Assembly: GCA_020722815.1 (NCBI GenBank)
Contig: DYKB01000006.1
Location: forward strand, 1-64,000
Direction: 5' to 3'
From: Caldithrix sp.
GTDB lineage: Bacteria; Zhuqueibacterota; Zhuqueibacteria; Thermofontimicrobiales; Sulfurfontimicrobiaceae
DNA length: 64,000 bases
Shown piece by piece: positions 28,943 to 38,330 of this stretch. Under the pieces are notes generated by a model. It saw only the letters and a list, made by a program, of their open reading frames with translations, did not search any database and had not been told where the DNA came from. A program made the position numbers and the translations under genes. The first letter of the stretch is position 1. Every line of letters starts with the position of its first letter.

Positions 28943-29090
28943 TACCGTACACTTTTTTCATACGTCAAATTTGACCCCTCACCCTGACCCTCTCCCCAGG
29001 GGGAGAGGAAATAGCTACGCCCTTTGGTAGAGGGTTGGGGTAAGGGTCAGAAGCGTGGTTTAATGATAATTTATATAAAAGTGTACGGGA
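28943..29090. repeat. TACCGTACACTTTT-ended element, family 7
   Basis: TACCGTACACTTTT and AAAAGTGTACGGGA are inverted ends of a 148-bp element whose core has CCTCACCCTGACCCTC and GGTTGGGGTAAGGGTC arms. The partial copy at 1-173 shares the right half. Confidence 0.8.
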
Positions 29091-29168
29091 GTGAATTTAA
29101 AATTTACCTGAATTCAAGAATCTCAAAAAATTAATATTATCCTGTCCTTTTTTCAAGATTGGAACGTT

Positions 29169-30719
29169 ATGAAAAAATCACACTTATATTTCCTGGTGGC
29201 GGTTGCCGGTGCAGTTATGATGGCCATCGAAATACTGGGGCTGCAAATATTACGGCCATTTTACGGCATGAGTTTGTATTTGTGGGCAATATTTATAACG
29301 GTAACACTTGTGGCTATCAGTACCGGTTACATACTTGGTGGCCGTCTGGCAGATCAGGGTGTTAACACCTGGCGATTAAATTTATTATTTGTGATTGCCG
29401 GTAGCTGGCTCATTTTCATCTCTTTTATAAAATTGCCAGTGCTGCTTCTGGCAGATTTCCTCGGTTTGCGTTTGGGGATTTTATGCGCAGCGATTATACT
29501 TTTCTTCGCTCCATTGACGCTACTGGGAATGATCCTTCCTTTTGCAATTAAAATTAAGACAGATAATCCCGGCGAAATCGGACGAACGGCTGGTAATATT
29601 TATGCCACTGCAACGCTTGCCGGCGTTTTTTCGGCATTATTAACCGGCTTTTTATTGATTCCCCACTTTGGCGTAACACGTCTGATTATCTTCGTGGGAA
29701 TGGTGACGATTCTTGTTGCGGTTTGGAGCTTCTGGAAGGATCGTAAAAATAGTAAAAAAATGGTAACGATTAGCCTGGTTTTATTTCATCTGGGTCTCGT
29801 ATTAAGCTGGCGAGCGCCCATAACAAAGATTGATACGGCGGATGGCCAGTTATTTGTTGAACAAAGTTCTTATGATGAGATTAGCGTGGTGGAGAAAGAT
29901 GAAGTCCGCTATCTTTTAATCGATGGTGCTGTCCGTACCGCGGTTCGGGATAGCACACTGGACCCGGTAGCGGCCGATAACGTGGTTATTGATCTCTGCA
30001 AAGAACTATTTTTTCGGCCGGGGAAGATGCTGTTAATTGGTCTGGGGGGCGGTTCAATTGTGGGGGATTTCGTCAGGGATAGTTGGAAAGTTGACGCGGT
30101 TGAAGCTGATCCAGTTGTAATTGATGTTGCGGCAAAATTTTTTAAGCTGGATACCACCCGCTGCCGGATTTATGAAAACGAAGGCAGAAGATTTTTGCAG
30201 CACAATCCCAATCGGTATGATTTTATTGTTTTGGATGCCTCCGGAATAAATTTAATACCGTTTCATCTCCTTTCAACGGAAGCATTTCAACTGATGTCAT
30301 CCGGGCTTAATCCGGAGGGTATTCTGGCCGTTAATGTGGAAGCGGTTGGCTGGGATGCGGCGTTAATTCAATCGGTTGCAAAGACATTACGTCAGCATTT
30401 TCAAACCGTTATCGCCCTGCCGACGGCTGAACCGCCGAATGTTCTTGGACATGTTGTTTTACTGGCTGCCAATCGAACGCTGGCGATCGATGATGAAGTC
30501 CTGGGGCATCCTTCTGATTATGTCAATCTGGACCCTTATCTTCACTGGGTGGTGATACAACGGAATCATGGCTGGGCGAATCGTTATGAGCCGGATTCTG
30601 TGAAAGCTGAACTGCTTACAGATGATTTTAATCCAAAAGACCTGTGGGCTGAGACTATCAATCTGGCGATCCGTGAGAAGATGAAAGAGACGTTTGGTTT
30701 GCAGATTACCAACAATTAA
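29169..30719 (+). CDS. Membrane-anchored spermidine-synthase-fold protein
   Basis: 516 residues. About seven hydrophobic segments in residues 1-200, then a spermidine-synthase-like Rossmann domain (about 225-480; LLIGLGGGSIVGDF, VEADPVVIDVA). The segment that in true spermidine synthases supplies the catalytic Asp (D-S-x-D-P) reads LDASGINL, so polyamine synthesis is doubtful. Such fusions are common and uncharacterised. Alone on the plus strand, with a weak ribosome site. Confidence 0.82.
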   Translation: MKKSHLYFLVAVAGAVMMAIEILGLQILRPFYGMSLYLWAIFITVTLVAISTGYILGGRLADQGVNTWRLNLLFVIAGSWLIFISFIKLPVLLLADFLGLRLGILCAAIILFFAPLTLLGMILPFAIKIKTDNPGEIGRTAGNIYATATLAGVFSALLTGFLLIPHFGVTRLIIFVGMVTILVAVWSFWKDRKNSKKMVTISLVLFHLGLVLSWRAPITKIDTADGQLFVEQSSYDEISVVEKDEVRYLLIDGAVRTAVRDSTLDPVAADNVVIDLCKELFFRPGKMLLIGLGGGSIVGDFVRDSWKVDAVEADPVVIDVAAKFFKLDTTRCRIYENEGRRFLQHNPNRYDFIVLDASGINLIPFHLLSTEAFQLMSSGLNPEGILAVNVEAVGWDAALIQSVAKTLRQHFQTVIALPTAEPPNVLGHVVLLAANRTLAIDDEVLGHPSDYVNLDPYLHWVVIQRNHGWANRYEPDSVKAELLTDDFNPKDLWAETINLAIREKMKETFGLQITNN

Positions 30720-30727
30720 GCCAGTAA

Positions 30728-31072
30728 TTATTGCATCGGTTTTATTTCACCGGTCACATGAATAAGAACAGGGTAGCCTTCCAATTCCCTGGGAAGTTTC
30801 TTTTTTATTTCTTCGGTCTCTTTAACAACCATGACTTTCAGGCAGGGCTTATTGTCTTCGGTCTCGCCCACATAAATCCCAACCACACCGGGGATGGCCA
30901 TAACGTCCCGTGCATTCGCCTTCAAAACTAAATTAATATCACGCATTTCTTGAATCTCTTTACTTTGGTTCTCCTCAGTATTTTCTGATTTACAAAAAAA
31001 AGTGCCAGAAAGGCACAGTACAATTAAAAATAGCGAAAAGATCGTTTGTTTATTTTTAAAAATACCAGCCAT
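30728..31072 (-). CDS. Small lipoprotein resembling the N-terminal domain of the neighbouring protease
   Basis: 114 residues. Lipobox LSGTFFC near residue 27 suggests lipid attachment at Cys27. Residues 45-112 (VMAIPGVVGIYVGETEDNKP, then LEGYPVLIHVTGEIK) match the pre-catalytic region of the trypsin-like protein at 31507-32619 (NVVGTATGATEDGRP, then IEGIPVIVEVTGVIK). It may therefore be a stand-alone copy of a propeptide-like or inhibitory domain. It ends 9 bp from the stop of the convergent membrane protein gene. Confidence 0.75.
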   Translation of the reverse strand: MAGIFKNKQTIFSLFLIVLCLSGTFFCKSENTEENQSKEIQEMRDINLVLKANARDVMAIPGVVGIYVGETEDNKPCLKVMVVKETEEIKKKLPRELEGYPVLIHVTGEIKPMQ

Positions 31073-31128
31073 TTTCTCATTTCCTATAATGACCTGAAAA
31101 TGTTAAATTAGCGACTGAATTTTGGTAT

Positions 31129-31289
31129 CCGTTCACAGGGAGGATCGAGCCTGTCCTTCCCGCATGTTTACCCGACAAAAACATTCGAGTACAAGTTTGG
31201 CGGGAATCCATACTTTTTTAGACAAATGGATGTCCGATAAAAGCATTCGGGCATAACAGAAGCTTTTATTTTATCACACCAGTGAACGG
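31129..31289. repeat. CCGTTCAC-ended element, family 4
   Basis: CCGTTCACAGGGAGG and CAGTGAACGG ends; GTCCTTCCCGCATG and TTGGCGGGAATCC arms and GGATGTCCGATAAAAGC, GCATTCGGGCAT in the core. Lies between the two related lipoprotein genes. Confidence 0.75.
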
Positions 31290-31433
31290 TTACGAATTTT
31301 GTTTGTAAGTTTCTAATTATATAATACAAATTTCATTTCAAAAATCAACCTTTTTTTTCGTTTCGGTGCTTACAGGTATACTGCCCTATAAACTATTCAA
31401 ATTTATTTTAGGACATATTAGAACAAAATGTTC

Positions 31434-31474
31434 AAAAAAAAAACACCTGCCATCGAATTGGTGACAGGTGTTTT
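31434..31474 (-). terminator. Intrinsic terminator of the trypsin-like protease gene
   Basis: Ten-base perfect stem AAAACACCTG/CAGGTGTTTT (31440-31449 with 31465-31474) followed on the minus strand by a run of ten T. It lies 33 bp beyond the stop codon. Confidence 0.85.
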
Positions 31475-31506
31475 AAAATTTTATCACAAATAAAGATTTA
31501 TTAAAC

Positions 31507-32619
31507 TTATTGACCAACCATTGTTGCCCCAAGGTAGCTTAAAACCTGACCAATTGGATTCGCAATTGCAGTCGTAGAGCTACCAGCAAATAATAAACCG
31601 ATAGACTTTGGCTTAGTCGTGACATCCTGAACCAGCAATGAACCGGAATCGCCACCAGCCAGGAATTTGCTCCTTGCATTCCTGATGACGATTTGCCCGG
31701 TAAATGTTTTGGTAAATGCAGCACCACCGGCGCATTCGTTGTCATAAGCCACACTGATGGTTGCATTTAAGCCACTGACAGTACTGCGTGTCAATCCGGT
31801 GGTTCGGCCACTTTTCTTTACTTTTTGTCTGATGGAAGCGGCAACTGTTGTCGCGGATATCGTTCCAATATCAAGAATAGCGCCATCGGTACGAACCATG
31901 CCAGAAATAACCTGTGCAATCGCCGCATCGACATTTGAACCCGGCAGGCTCTTGATGCCGGAAAGGGTTGCGACATTCTGCGCATTCGCTGCATTACATG
32001 CCACATCGATCAAACCCGGTTGAATAACGGGATCACCAGCAGTCGCCACGCGACTATTACCGCCAGCGACGATATCGGCTTCCAAAACGTGGTAATTGCT
32101 CAATACATATTGAACGCCACCTTTTGAAACCAGTGAACCGAGCGTTCCCCCACAGCAATAGCCATTTGCCAGGTCATAGCGCCAGCCACCTGAAGTTCCC
32201 AGTTGAATGGGAGGGGTTTGTTTCGCTTTATGATCGGCCAGGGCTTTGATAACGCCAGTTACTTCAACGATCACGGGAATGCCTTCAATCGTTGCTGGGA
32301 TGGGTTTGCTCTTTTTTAAAGCAGCCGTATTGGGATCTTCTTTCAAGAAGACCAGAATCGCCGGACGGCCATCTTCAGTGGCGCCGGTAGCCGTTCCAAC
32401 AACATTGTCATCCGACATTAAATCGGGGGTATGACGATCCTGAACGGCCATAACCGCCATTACCTGTGGATTATCCTTGCTCAGAATCGTTGTCTCTCCC
32501 GTCTGTGGCTCAACAGGTGATTTAACTGCCTTTTCACAGCCCGTCAAGAAAGCCAGTAATACAACAACCAGTGTCAGGACTAAGAGTTGAAGTTTTAGTC
32601 TCTTCATGTTCTTCTCCAA
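31507..32619 (-). CDS. Trypsin-like serine protease lipoprotein
   Basis: 370 residues. Lipobox LLAFLTGC near residue 28 predicts outer or periplasmic lipid anchoring. A domain of about 80 residues (about 55-135) precedes the catalytic part. The triad can be read as His in LSNYHVLE (about 177), Asp in NVDAAIAQV (about 234) and Ser in GGDSGSLLV (about 329). The N-terminal domain recurs alone in the small lipoprotein downstream, implying a propeptide or targeting function. Substrate unknown. Confidence 0.82.
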   Translation of the reverse strand: MEKNMKRLKLQLLVLTLVVVLLAFLTGCEKAVKSPVEPQTGETTILSKDNPQVMAVMAVQDRHTPDLMSDDNVVGTATGATEDGRPAILVFLKEDPNTAALKKSKPIPATIEGIPVIVEVTGVIKALADHKAKQTPPIQLGTSGGWRYDLANGYCCGGTLGSLVSKGGVQYVLSNYHVLEADIVAGGNSRVATAGDPVIQPGLIDVACNAANAQNVATLSGIKSLPGSNVDAAIAQVISGMVRTDGAILDIGTISATTVAASIRQKVKKSGRTTGLTRSTVSGLNATISVAYDNECAGGAAFTKTFTGQIVIRNARSKFLAGGDSGSLLVQDVTTKPKSIGLLFAGSSTTAIANPIGQVLSYLGATMVGQ

Positions 32620-33189
32620 ATTAATTTGTGAATGGGAATAGGAATAGGAATTAAAAAAAGAAAATTATAGCGTTTTCCATTATTTTCCTAAAAGTAGCTT
32701 ATCTATAGCATTTTGCCATAATTGAGCGTATACTGAAAGACCAGGACAACAATTGACAAAAAACAAAGCCTAAAAATTTAATCCCCCGAGAGGTAGAAGT
32801 TAACCTAATTATACTGTTTTTTTTAAAAATAGTCAAGGGAAATATTTATGTTTATACTTAATTTTTAATAAAAATAAATTATGTTGATTATTGCCGATTA
32901 ATTAGCTTAACTTTTAATCATTGAAAAACAGTCAGTGTCGTTTTAATGTTTTGTAAATTTTAGAATTAGCGGTAAGTGATAAAAATTGGTCATTCAATTA
33001 TCAAATCCGCTCCAAAGAGCTCGATTTTGTCCTGATGAGCTGAGCGAAGCTGATTGAAATAATTAAACTTTATAATGACTGAGGAGATTCTTCGCTTTAC
33101 TAGAAATGACAGGTCGTTGTTTTTTCACAAGATATGAATAGTATTACAACGTTAAGTTAATAAAGTTAAAAAAATAAATTTATTTAAAA
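32620..33189. other. Intergenic stretch without a gene
   Basis: AT-rich. It may hold the promoter of the protease gene near its left end. A short repeat near 33050-33115 (ATGAGCTGAGCGAAGC, then TTCGCTTTACTAGAAATGAC) is a diverged copy of the repeat at 45606-45705. Nothing else was recognised. Confidence 0.5.
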
Positions 33190-33642
33190 ATCTAAAATGA
33201 ATTGTTTTATCTCAGCGGAAGTCGGTTTCAGTGAAAAATTGACCCCCGCTGTCTCTCCCAGTTTTTAAAAAGCGAAAATGGGGGAGAGAACCGGATTCTC
33301 TCCCTCAAATTCCGTTTTTTGGAATTTGGGGGAGGCAGGAGGGGGTCCTTCCATATCCATCAGGTTAAGGTGATAACAATTTGAATTTCAATAAGTTATA
33401 ATTGAATTGCCACGAGCTTTAGCTCGTGGTTTTATGAACGCCTCCCGATAATCACCGGGCTTTTAAGCCCGAGTCTTTAAACTCCTGTGGGTTAAAACCC
33501 ACTTTAATATTGAGGGAGCATGATGATCCACGAGCTAAAGCTCGTGGCTATTCATTTGTTTATTAATGAGTTAAAGCCTTAACCTGACGGCTATGGGGGG
33601 CCTTCATTGATTGTGAACATCATTCATTTCAACTTTAGAATT
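33190..33642. repeat. Family 6 element split by a family 1 element
   Basis: TCTAAAATGAATTG and AACTTTAGAATT bound a copy of the element at 14702-14888. A family 1 element (33352-33595) lies inside its right half, flanked by GGGGGTCCTTC on the left and GGGGGCCTTC on the right, which look like a 10-11-base target duplication with one difference. Confidence 0.85.
33352..33595. repeat. Long palindromic element, family 1 copy B
   Basis: CATATCCATCAGGTTAAGG and CCTTAACCTGACGGCTATG ends; hairpins CCACGAGCTTTAGCTCGTGG, CGGGCTTTTAAGCCCG, GTGGGTTAAAACCCAC and CCACGAGCTAAAGCTCGTGG. Opposite orientation to copy A, and the most regular of the four. Confidence 0.9.
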
Positions 33643-33718
33643 ACAGATTTTATGCGTTTTCAAACTTAACGTTGTAATAATAGTTGATTTGAAATTAGTT
33701 TGAAAAAATAAGCAGCTA

Positions 33719-34729
33719 TCATGGAAAAGGACAATAGAATCGTTTAAGAATATCCGGCAGCAGCAATTGAATCAATTGTTTGCGGGCTAATTGAATGTTT
33801 TCGGATATACCTGGGCGGGGGATTTCGAATCGATCAATCCCTTTTGTAACAGGATTTTGAAGAGTTGTGAAAGCCAATGAATAACCTGTTTCCTGACAGA
33901 TTCTCTTCGCCGTGAGTGAAAAATCAGTTTCTTTTCCATTGGGATAACAAAATGTCAATAGTGAATTTTGATAATTTTGAAGAAGCCAATCCAGTGAAAG
34001 CGCCATTTCATCCTGAATTTCATCTGCAGTTATTTCTTGATTTAAAATAAGATGGGTATGACAATGCGAACCAAGATGAACATGTGAATCTTTTCCCAAT
34101 ATTTGCAATTCTTCCGGTGATATTACTTCGTCGGCCTGATACAAATTATTAAAATAGTTCCATTCTGTTTCATCCAGCAAAGCATCCACCTCCTGGATAA
34201 ATTTTATTCCATTGGCTTTACTTAATTTTTTAAAAGTACGGCTGACTTTTTCATAGAAAGCTATTCTTTCTTCCCGGCTGGCAGTCGGCGCCAGGAAAAG
34301 GTCATAATCAGGCAGGGTGATTATCTTTTTTGTGTTGATGATGGCACATCGGATTCGATATGTATAAAATCTTTCACTGGTTTGTATATGATGGGTAGAA
34401 ATAAAGATGGAAAATGGAATATTTTGTCGTTTTAAATAAGGATAAATCGTCGTGAAATTATTTTTATAACCATCATCGAATGTCAGATGCAGCCAGGGAC
34501 GATGATGGTTATTTCTGGATGAAATAATTTTTTGTACGGTCTCCATTGAAACGAATTCGAAACCTAACTTTGAATAATAACTTATTAAATTTTTGAAATG
34601 ATCGAAAGGGAGATGTAAGCTTTCGATGAAAGGATCCTGGATTTTTTCCGTCACGCCATGTCCGAAAAAGACAATTCCGGGCTTTTTAGTCTTAATCAAA
34701 ATCTTAAGTAGCCAATCGATGAAAAACAT
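33719..34729 (-). CDS. Polysaccharide deacetylase (NodB-type)
   Basis: 336 residues. Motif 1 LTFDDGY near residue 100 and metal-binding motif 2 GSHCHTH near 222, the NodB hallmarks. No signal peptide is evident, so it probably acts on a cytoplasmic or membrane-associated sugar. Last gene of a five-gene minus-strand cassette, 21 bp after the GNAT gene. Confidence 0.82.
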   Translation of the reverse strand: MFFIDWLLKILIKTKKPGIVFFGHGVTEKIQDPFIESLHLPFDHFKNLISYYSKLGFEFVSMETVQKIISSRNNHHRPWLHLTFDDGYKNNFTTIYPYLKRQNIPFSIFISTHHIQTSERFYTYRIRCAIINTKKIITLPDYDLFLAPTASREERIAFYEKVSRTFKKLSKANGIKFIQEVDALLDETEWNYFNNLYQADEVISPEELQILGKDSHVHLGSHCHTHLILNQEITADEIQDEMALSLDWLLQNYQNSLLTFCYPNGKETDFSLTAKRICQETGYSLAFTTLQNPVTKGIDRFEIPRPGISENIQLARKQLIQLLLPDILKRFYCPFP

Positions 34730-34750
34730 TAATGCGGTTCCTATTTTATA

Positions 34751-35836
34751 TTAAAGTCCCAAATCACCCTGTGCCAGGACAAAATAGGAGTTTTCCGCCG
34801 TTATTGCCTCATCGATATCGGACTTACATTTGAAAAAATTTTTCTTTTCATTCGAACGAGATTTAAAAAGACCGTATTTGTCAAACAACTGTCCAATTGT
34901 TTGATTAAAATAGGGAAATCGGATTGAATCTAATGAATTTTCTTTAGCATATTTTCGGGCATAACTGACCAGTGCCGGAATGATATATTCTTCATCCGGG
35001 TCATACCAGAGGTCAAAACATTTTAAAGCGTTTAATTCTTTATCCAGAACAAAAATCGCATAGCCTAAAAGCTGGTCATTATTGAAATAACCAAAAACTA
35101 TTTTACTGAATAATTGATTATGAAAGCAATACCAATTAATGATGGCGGCGGTTCGAATGTTTGTATTGGCATATAAATAGCGAGTACGTTCCCAGAGCGC
35201 ATCAAATTGATTTTCAGCCCGTTCAATTAGCCGAACATTTTTCAAATGATGAGTTCGAAATCGATTCACCCGAAACAATTGGTAAAGCGAAAGAATAAAA
35301 CCACCTGGCCGACTAAGCCACCGGGCCAAGATATTCTGTAACGAATCCGCTTTTGAACTTTTTTGAAAAATTTTCTCAATCACTTTTTGAAAATTCAGCA
35401 AAAAAACCCATTCTGTATCAATGGCCGAGGGCAATTTTTTAAATTTTAATAGATGCATAATCTCTTTAACCGTTTTATTCGGCGTTGTGTTAAATAACAA
35501 CGTTTCTTTCGCGAGATTCATCTGCTGATAGAGTAAAGATAGACTTTTATCACGATATTCTGGCAGAACGCGCCAGGTTGTTGAGCTATAAACCGTAACC
35601 TGATCGTTAAATAACTGTAAAAATGAAGGGACATTTCCTAAAAAGCCAACTATTTGATCCGAATCTATAATAATCCAGCCCCGGATGGTGGATTCAGAAA
35701 ATGCTGGATTGTGATCCCACCAAAGTTGAAATCGGGATTGCCAGAATTCTTGTGTCCGTTTTTCATTTTGAAAATTTGCCAGAAATAGCGATAATTTTTC
35801 ATAATCGGTTTTATCTACTGTCCTGATCTGGGTCAT
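34751..35836 (-). CDS. GNAT-like N-acyltransferase
   Basis: 361 residues. Two acetyltransferase-like halves can be suspected: an N-terminal one with GFLGNVPSFL and VLPEYRDKSLSLLYQ (about 60-110), and a C-terminal one with LGYAIFVLDKE (about 255). FemAB-like or GNAT; the family is too diverged to be sure by eye. It follows the acyl carrier protein gene by nine bases, which suggests it uses the acyl group on that carrier. Confidence 0.6.
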   Translation of the reverse strand: MTQIRTVDKTDYEKLSLFLANFQNEKRTQEFWQSRFQLWWDHNPAFSESTIRGWIIIDSDQIVGFLGNVPSFLQLFNDQVTVYSSTTWRVLPEYRDKSLSLLYQQMNLAKETLLFNTTPNKTVKEIMHLLKFKKLPSAIDTEWVFLLNFQKVIEKIFQKSSKADSLQNILARWLSRPGGFILSLYQLFRVNRFRTHHLKNVRLIERAENQFDALWERTRYLYANTNIRTAAIINWYCFHNQLFSKIVFGYFNNDQLLGYAIFVLDKELNALKCFDLWYDPDEEYIIPALVSYARKYAKENSLDSIRFPYFNQTIGQLFDKYGLFKSRSNEKKNFFKCKSDIDEAITAENSYFVLAQGDLGL

Positions 35837-35845
35837 ACATTATCC

Positions 35846-36073
35846 CTATGCAGTTTTCCGTTGGATCATGTCCACAATTTTATCAATATTCACCATTTCT
35901 GCAATCTCATCTGGCTCAAAGGATACTTTAAATTTTTCTTCCAGTGCAACAATCAGATTTAAGTGATTTAGCGAATCCCAATTCACAATTTTGTTCATTT
36001 CAATATTTTCTGGAATGCTGTTTTCATTTATCTTAAAGATAACAGCCATGGTTTTTTTAATTTCCTGTCTCAT
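35846..36073 (-). CDS. Acyl carrier protein
   Basis: 75 residues. The phosphopantetheine site is Ser in NWDSLNHL near residue 36, in a four-helix acidic protein. It starts inside the end of the FkbH gene (17-bp overlap). Likely a dedicated carrier loaded by FkbH, not the fatty acid ACP. Confidence 0.9.
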   Translation of the reverse strand: MRQEIKKTMAVIFKINENSIPENIEMNKIVNWDSLNHLNLIVALEEKFKVSFEPDEIAEMVNIDKIVDMIQRKTA

Positions 36074-37667
36074 TTTCGTTAATCCGTATTTTATAATAGT
36101 CCCTTACAACAAATTTTTTGGTTAATTGAAGTTGATAAGTTTTTTGTGTTGCACTTTTTTCCAGCAGTTCGAATCCCATTCCTTCGTAGTAATTCTCCAC
36201 CTGTTTATTTTTTGCAGTGGGGAGATAAGCAGCCTTAATAATTTCAATGCCTGAATCAAATAAATAATTGAAAATCCAGCTTAGAAAAGCATTTTCAATA
36301 CCCCGTCCTAAAATCCGACAACTCAATAAAAAAGAATCGATCTGCGCTTCTTTTTTTGCTGCATCTAAAATGACAATACAGGCCGCTGTCAGACCATTAT
36401 CGCCAAATTTATCTTTGACATTGAGTCCCCAAATCAGATTTTTATCAGCCAGAAATTGGTGAATAGCGGTTTCTGTATAGCGTTTGGTGGTTAAATTAAA
36501 TTGATTGGTTTTTTGAGTCATCTGGGCAATTCGTGGAATGTTGAAAGGCGTGGCCGGCTGAATAGTGAGTTCCATTTCCAGACTGGTAAAATAGTCTTCC
36601 AGTGACGAAAAAGCCTTCTGAAATTGTGTCCGTTGGGCATTTGCCAGGTATTGTTCGGTTTTGGTTTTATCTTCATTCGTCAAGGTATGAACTTGAAAAT
36701 ATTTATCATAAATCTGTTTAAAAAAAGTGTATAAATTATAGGGCTGTTCTGGAAATTCCGGCACGGTAACTTCCGGAAGGGTGGTTCGAATGAGATTTCG
36801 TTCCACCGGATTGTCATCGAAGAAGACCATACTATCGAGGCCAATATTCAATTCCTTTGCCAATTCGAGAATATTGGTGGCCTTATCCTGCCAATTGATG
36901 CGATAGGCGGCGAAATTGGTGCTTTTCAATATCATAGAGGGATTTTTTTCCCAGGCTTCGAGGACATCATTTTCGTTATTTTTGCTGCAAATAGCCAAAA
37001 TGATGCCATTTTTTGAAGCTTCTAAAATATTGAGCTGAAAGTCATAATAGGCTTTGCCCGGATATGAATTCCCCAGCTTAATGCCTTCAAGACCGTCTTC
37101 GCCCAGAATACCACCCCAGAGAGTATTGTCGAGATCGAGAATCAGGCATTTTTTTCGTTTTGATTGAATCGCATCTATTTTGGCCGCCAACCAGTCCTGA
37201 AAGTCATCGGCCAGTTTGGGATTTATAACCATCTGGGAGAGGTAATAAAATTTCCAATCAATCCATGTGGACGGATGATATCGGTTGATAAAGTCATAAA
37301 AATCAATCACTTTTATATTGGGATATTCCTGGGCGAGTATGTATAATTTGTGATTATATTCATGAATTGCCCGTCTAACTGAAAAATCAGAGTTTTGCCA
37401 GTTGATTTGAAACAGATTTTCCAAAGTGAAAATCAGAAATTGCTTTTGTACCGGAATTTGGGGGAGAATTAATTCAAGGCGTAGATAATAATCCTGAATT
37501 TCGTTAATACATTGCTCCTGATTCGGTTTGATGGGTGGCAAATAAAACCAGATAAATGCATCAGCCGCAATATTCAAGTTATTTATTTCGCCATAACCAC
37601 TAAATTCTGCTGTATACCGGCTAAATAACATTTCTATCGTTGTATTCCGAAAAATATAATATTTCAT
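36057..37667 (-). CDS. FkbH-like HAD phosphatase/acyl-ACP loading enzyme
   Basis: 536 residues in the family's usual three parts: a partial SGNH-like N terminus (1-165), a HAD-IIIC domain (about 170-310; LILDLDNTLWGG, then FFDDNPVERN) and a GNAT-like C terminus (about 380-515). FkbH proteins take 1,3-bisphosphoglycerate, remove phosphate and place a glyceryl group on an ACP. The gene for such an ACP overlaps downstream. Ribosome site GGGG ahead of the ATG. Confidence 0.9.
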   Translation of the reverse strand: MKYYIFRNTTIEMLFSRYTAEFSGYGEINNLNIAADAFIWFYLPPIKPNQEQCINEIQDYYLRLELILPQIPVQKQFLIFTLENLFQINWQNSDFSVRRAIHEYNHKLYILAQEYPNIKVIDFYDFINRYHPSTWIDWKFYYLSQMVINPKLADDFQDWLAAKIDAIQSKRKKCLILDLDNTLWGGILGEDGLEGIKLGNSYPGKAYYDFQLNILEASKNGIILAICSKNNENDVLEAWEKNPSMILKSTNFAAYRINWQDKATNILELAKELNIGLDSMVFFDDNPVERNLIRTTLPEVTVPEFPEQPYNLYTFFKQIYDKYFQVHTLTNEDKTKTEQYLANAQRTQFQKAFSSLEDYFTSLEMELTIQPATPFNIPRIAQMTQKTNQFNLTTKRYTETAIHQFLADKNLIWGLNVKDKFGDNGLTAACIVILDAAKKEAQIDSFLLSCRILGRGIENAFLSWIFNYLFDSGIEIIKAAYLPTAKNKQVENYYEGMGFELLEKSATQKTYQLQLTKKFVVRDYYKIRINENETGN

Positions 37668-37715
37668 ATATCCCCACAGTCTTCATAATTTTTCTCTGAC
37701 ACCCGCGAAATCAGA

Positions 37716-38330
37716 TTAAATTTCTGGTTTAAAATCCATTGGCCGAACAATGGTGCCGAAAATAATCTCGTCATTATCTGTATCGTGTAAAATCACCCGA
37801 CCGGGATTTCCGGCAACGGTGACGTGATCGGGCACGCTTTTAGAAAGAATTGTGCCAGGAAGAATCGTTGTATGGTCACCAATTGAAATTTTTCCGAAAA
37901 TAACGGATAAAGCTCCAATCCAGACCTGATTCCCAATTTCGGGTATGCCACGCGCTTCACCTCTGCCGCCGATACCGATGGTCACATTATGGCCAATGTT
38001 ACAATTTTCGCCCATTCGAATGGGACCGATGTGGATTCCGCCCGGATGTCCAATGTAAAATCCTTTTCCAATTGCGGCTTCGGTTTCGATATTAATTCCC
38101 CAAATGGCTTTATACCAGAAAGAAAAGGGAATGGTTATTATGGTAATGAGCTTTCGGATAACACCGATTTTGATTTTTCGCTGGCTCCAATTCAAGAACC
38201 GATAAAGTATCAACGCGTGCAGTGGCGCTTCGCCTAAAATTATCAACGCTTTTGCATAGAATGATGGATTTGCAACGTCAGCATCCAGGCGAATATAGCG
38301 GTGAATATCTGATTTAATCCGATCAAACAT
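37716..38330 (-). CDS. Serine-acetyltransferase-like hexapeptide transferase
   Basis: 204 residues from the ATG at 38330 (GAAGGA upstream; start MFDRIKSDIHRY resembles CysE). A longer frame uses TTG at 38378. Left-handed beta-helix repeats from about residue 95: IGKGFYIGHPGGIHIG, NIGHNVTIGIGG, IGNQVWIGALS. His in GHPGGIHIG and GHN fits catalysis. It could acetylate serine or a sugar; the surrounding cassette favours a sugar or lipid target. First gene of the cassette. Confidence 0.8.
   Translation of the reverse strand: MFDRIKSDIHRYIRLDADVANPSFYAKALIILGEAPLHALILYRFLNWSQRKIKIGVIRKLITIITIPFSFWYKAIWGINIETEAAIGKGFYIGHPGGIHIGPIRMGENCNIGHNVTIGIGGRGEARGIPEIGNQVWIGALSVIFGKISIGDHTTILPGTILSKSVPDHVTVAGNPGRVILHDTDNDEIIFGTIVRPMDFKPEI

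Noticed and set aside
28467-28987. Several frames of 60-103 codons
   Set aside because: They overlap the family 4 and family 7 elements, with no ribosome site or recognisable domain.
29169-30719. Bona fide spermidine synthase
   Set aside because: Catalytic pattern is absent and the membrane domain is atypical.
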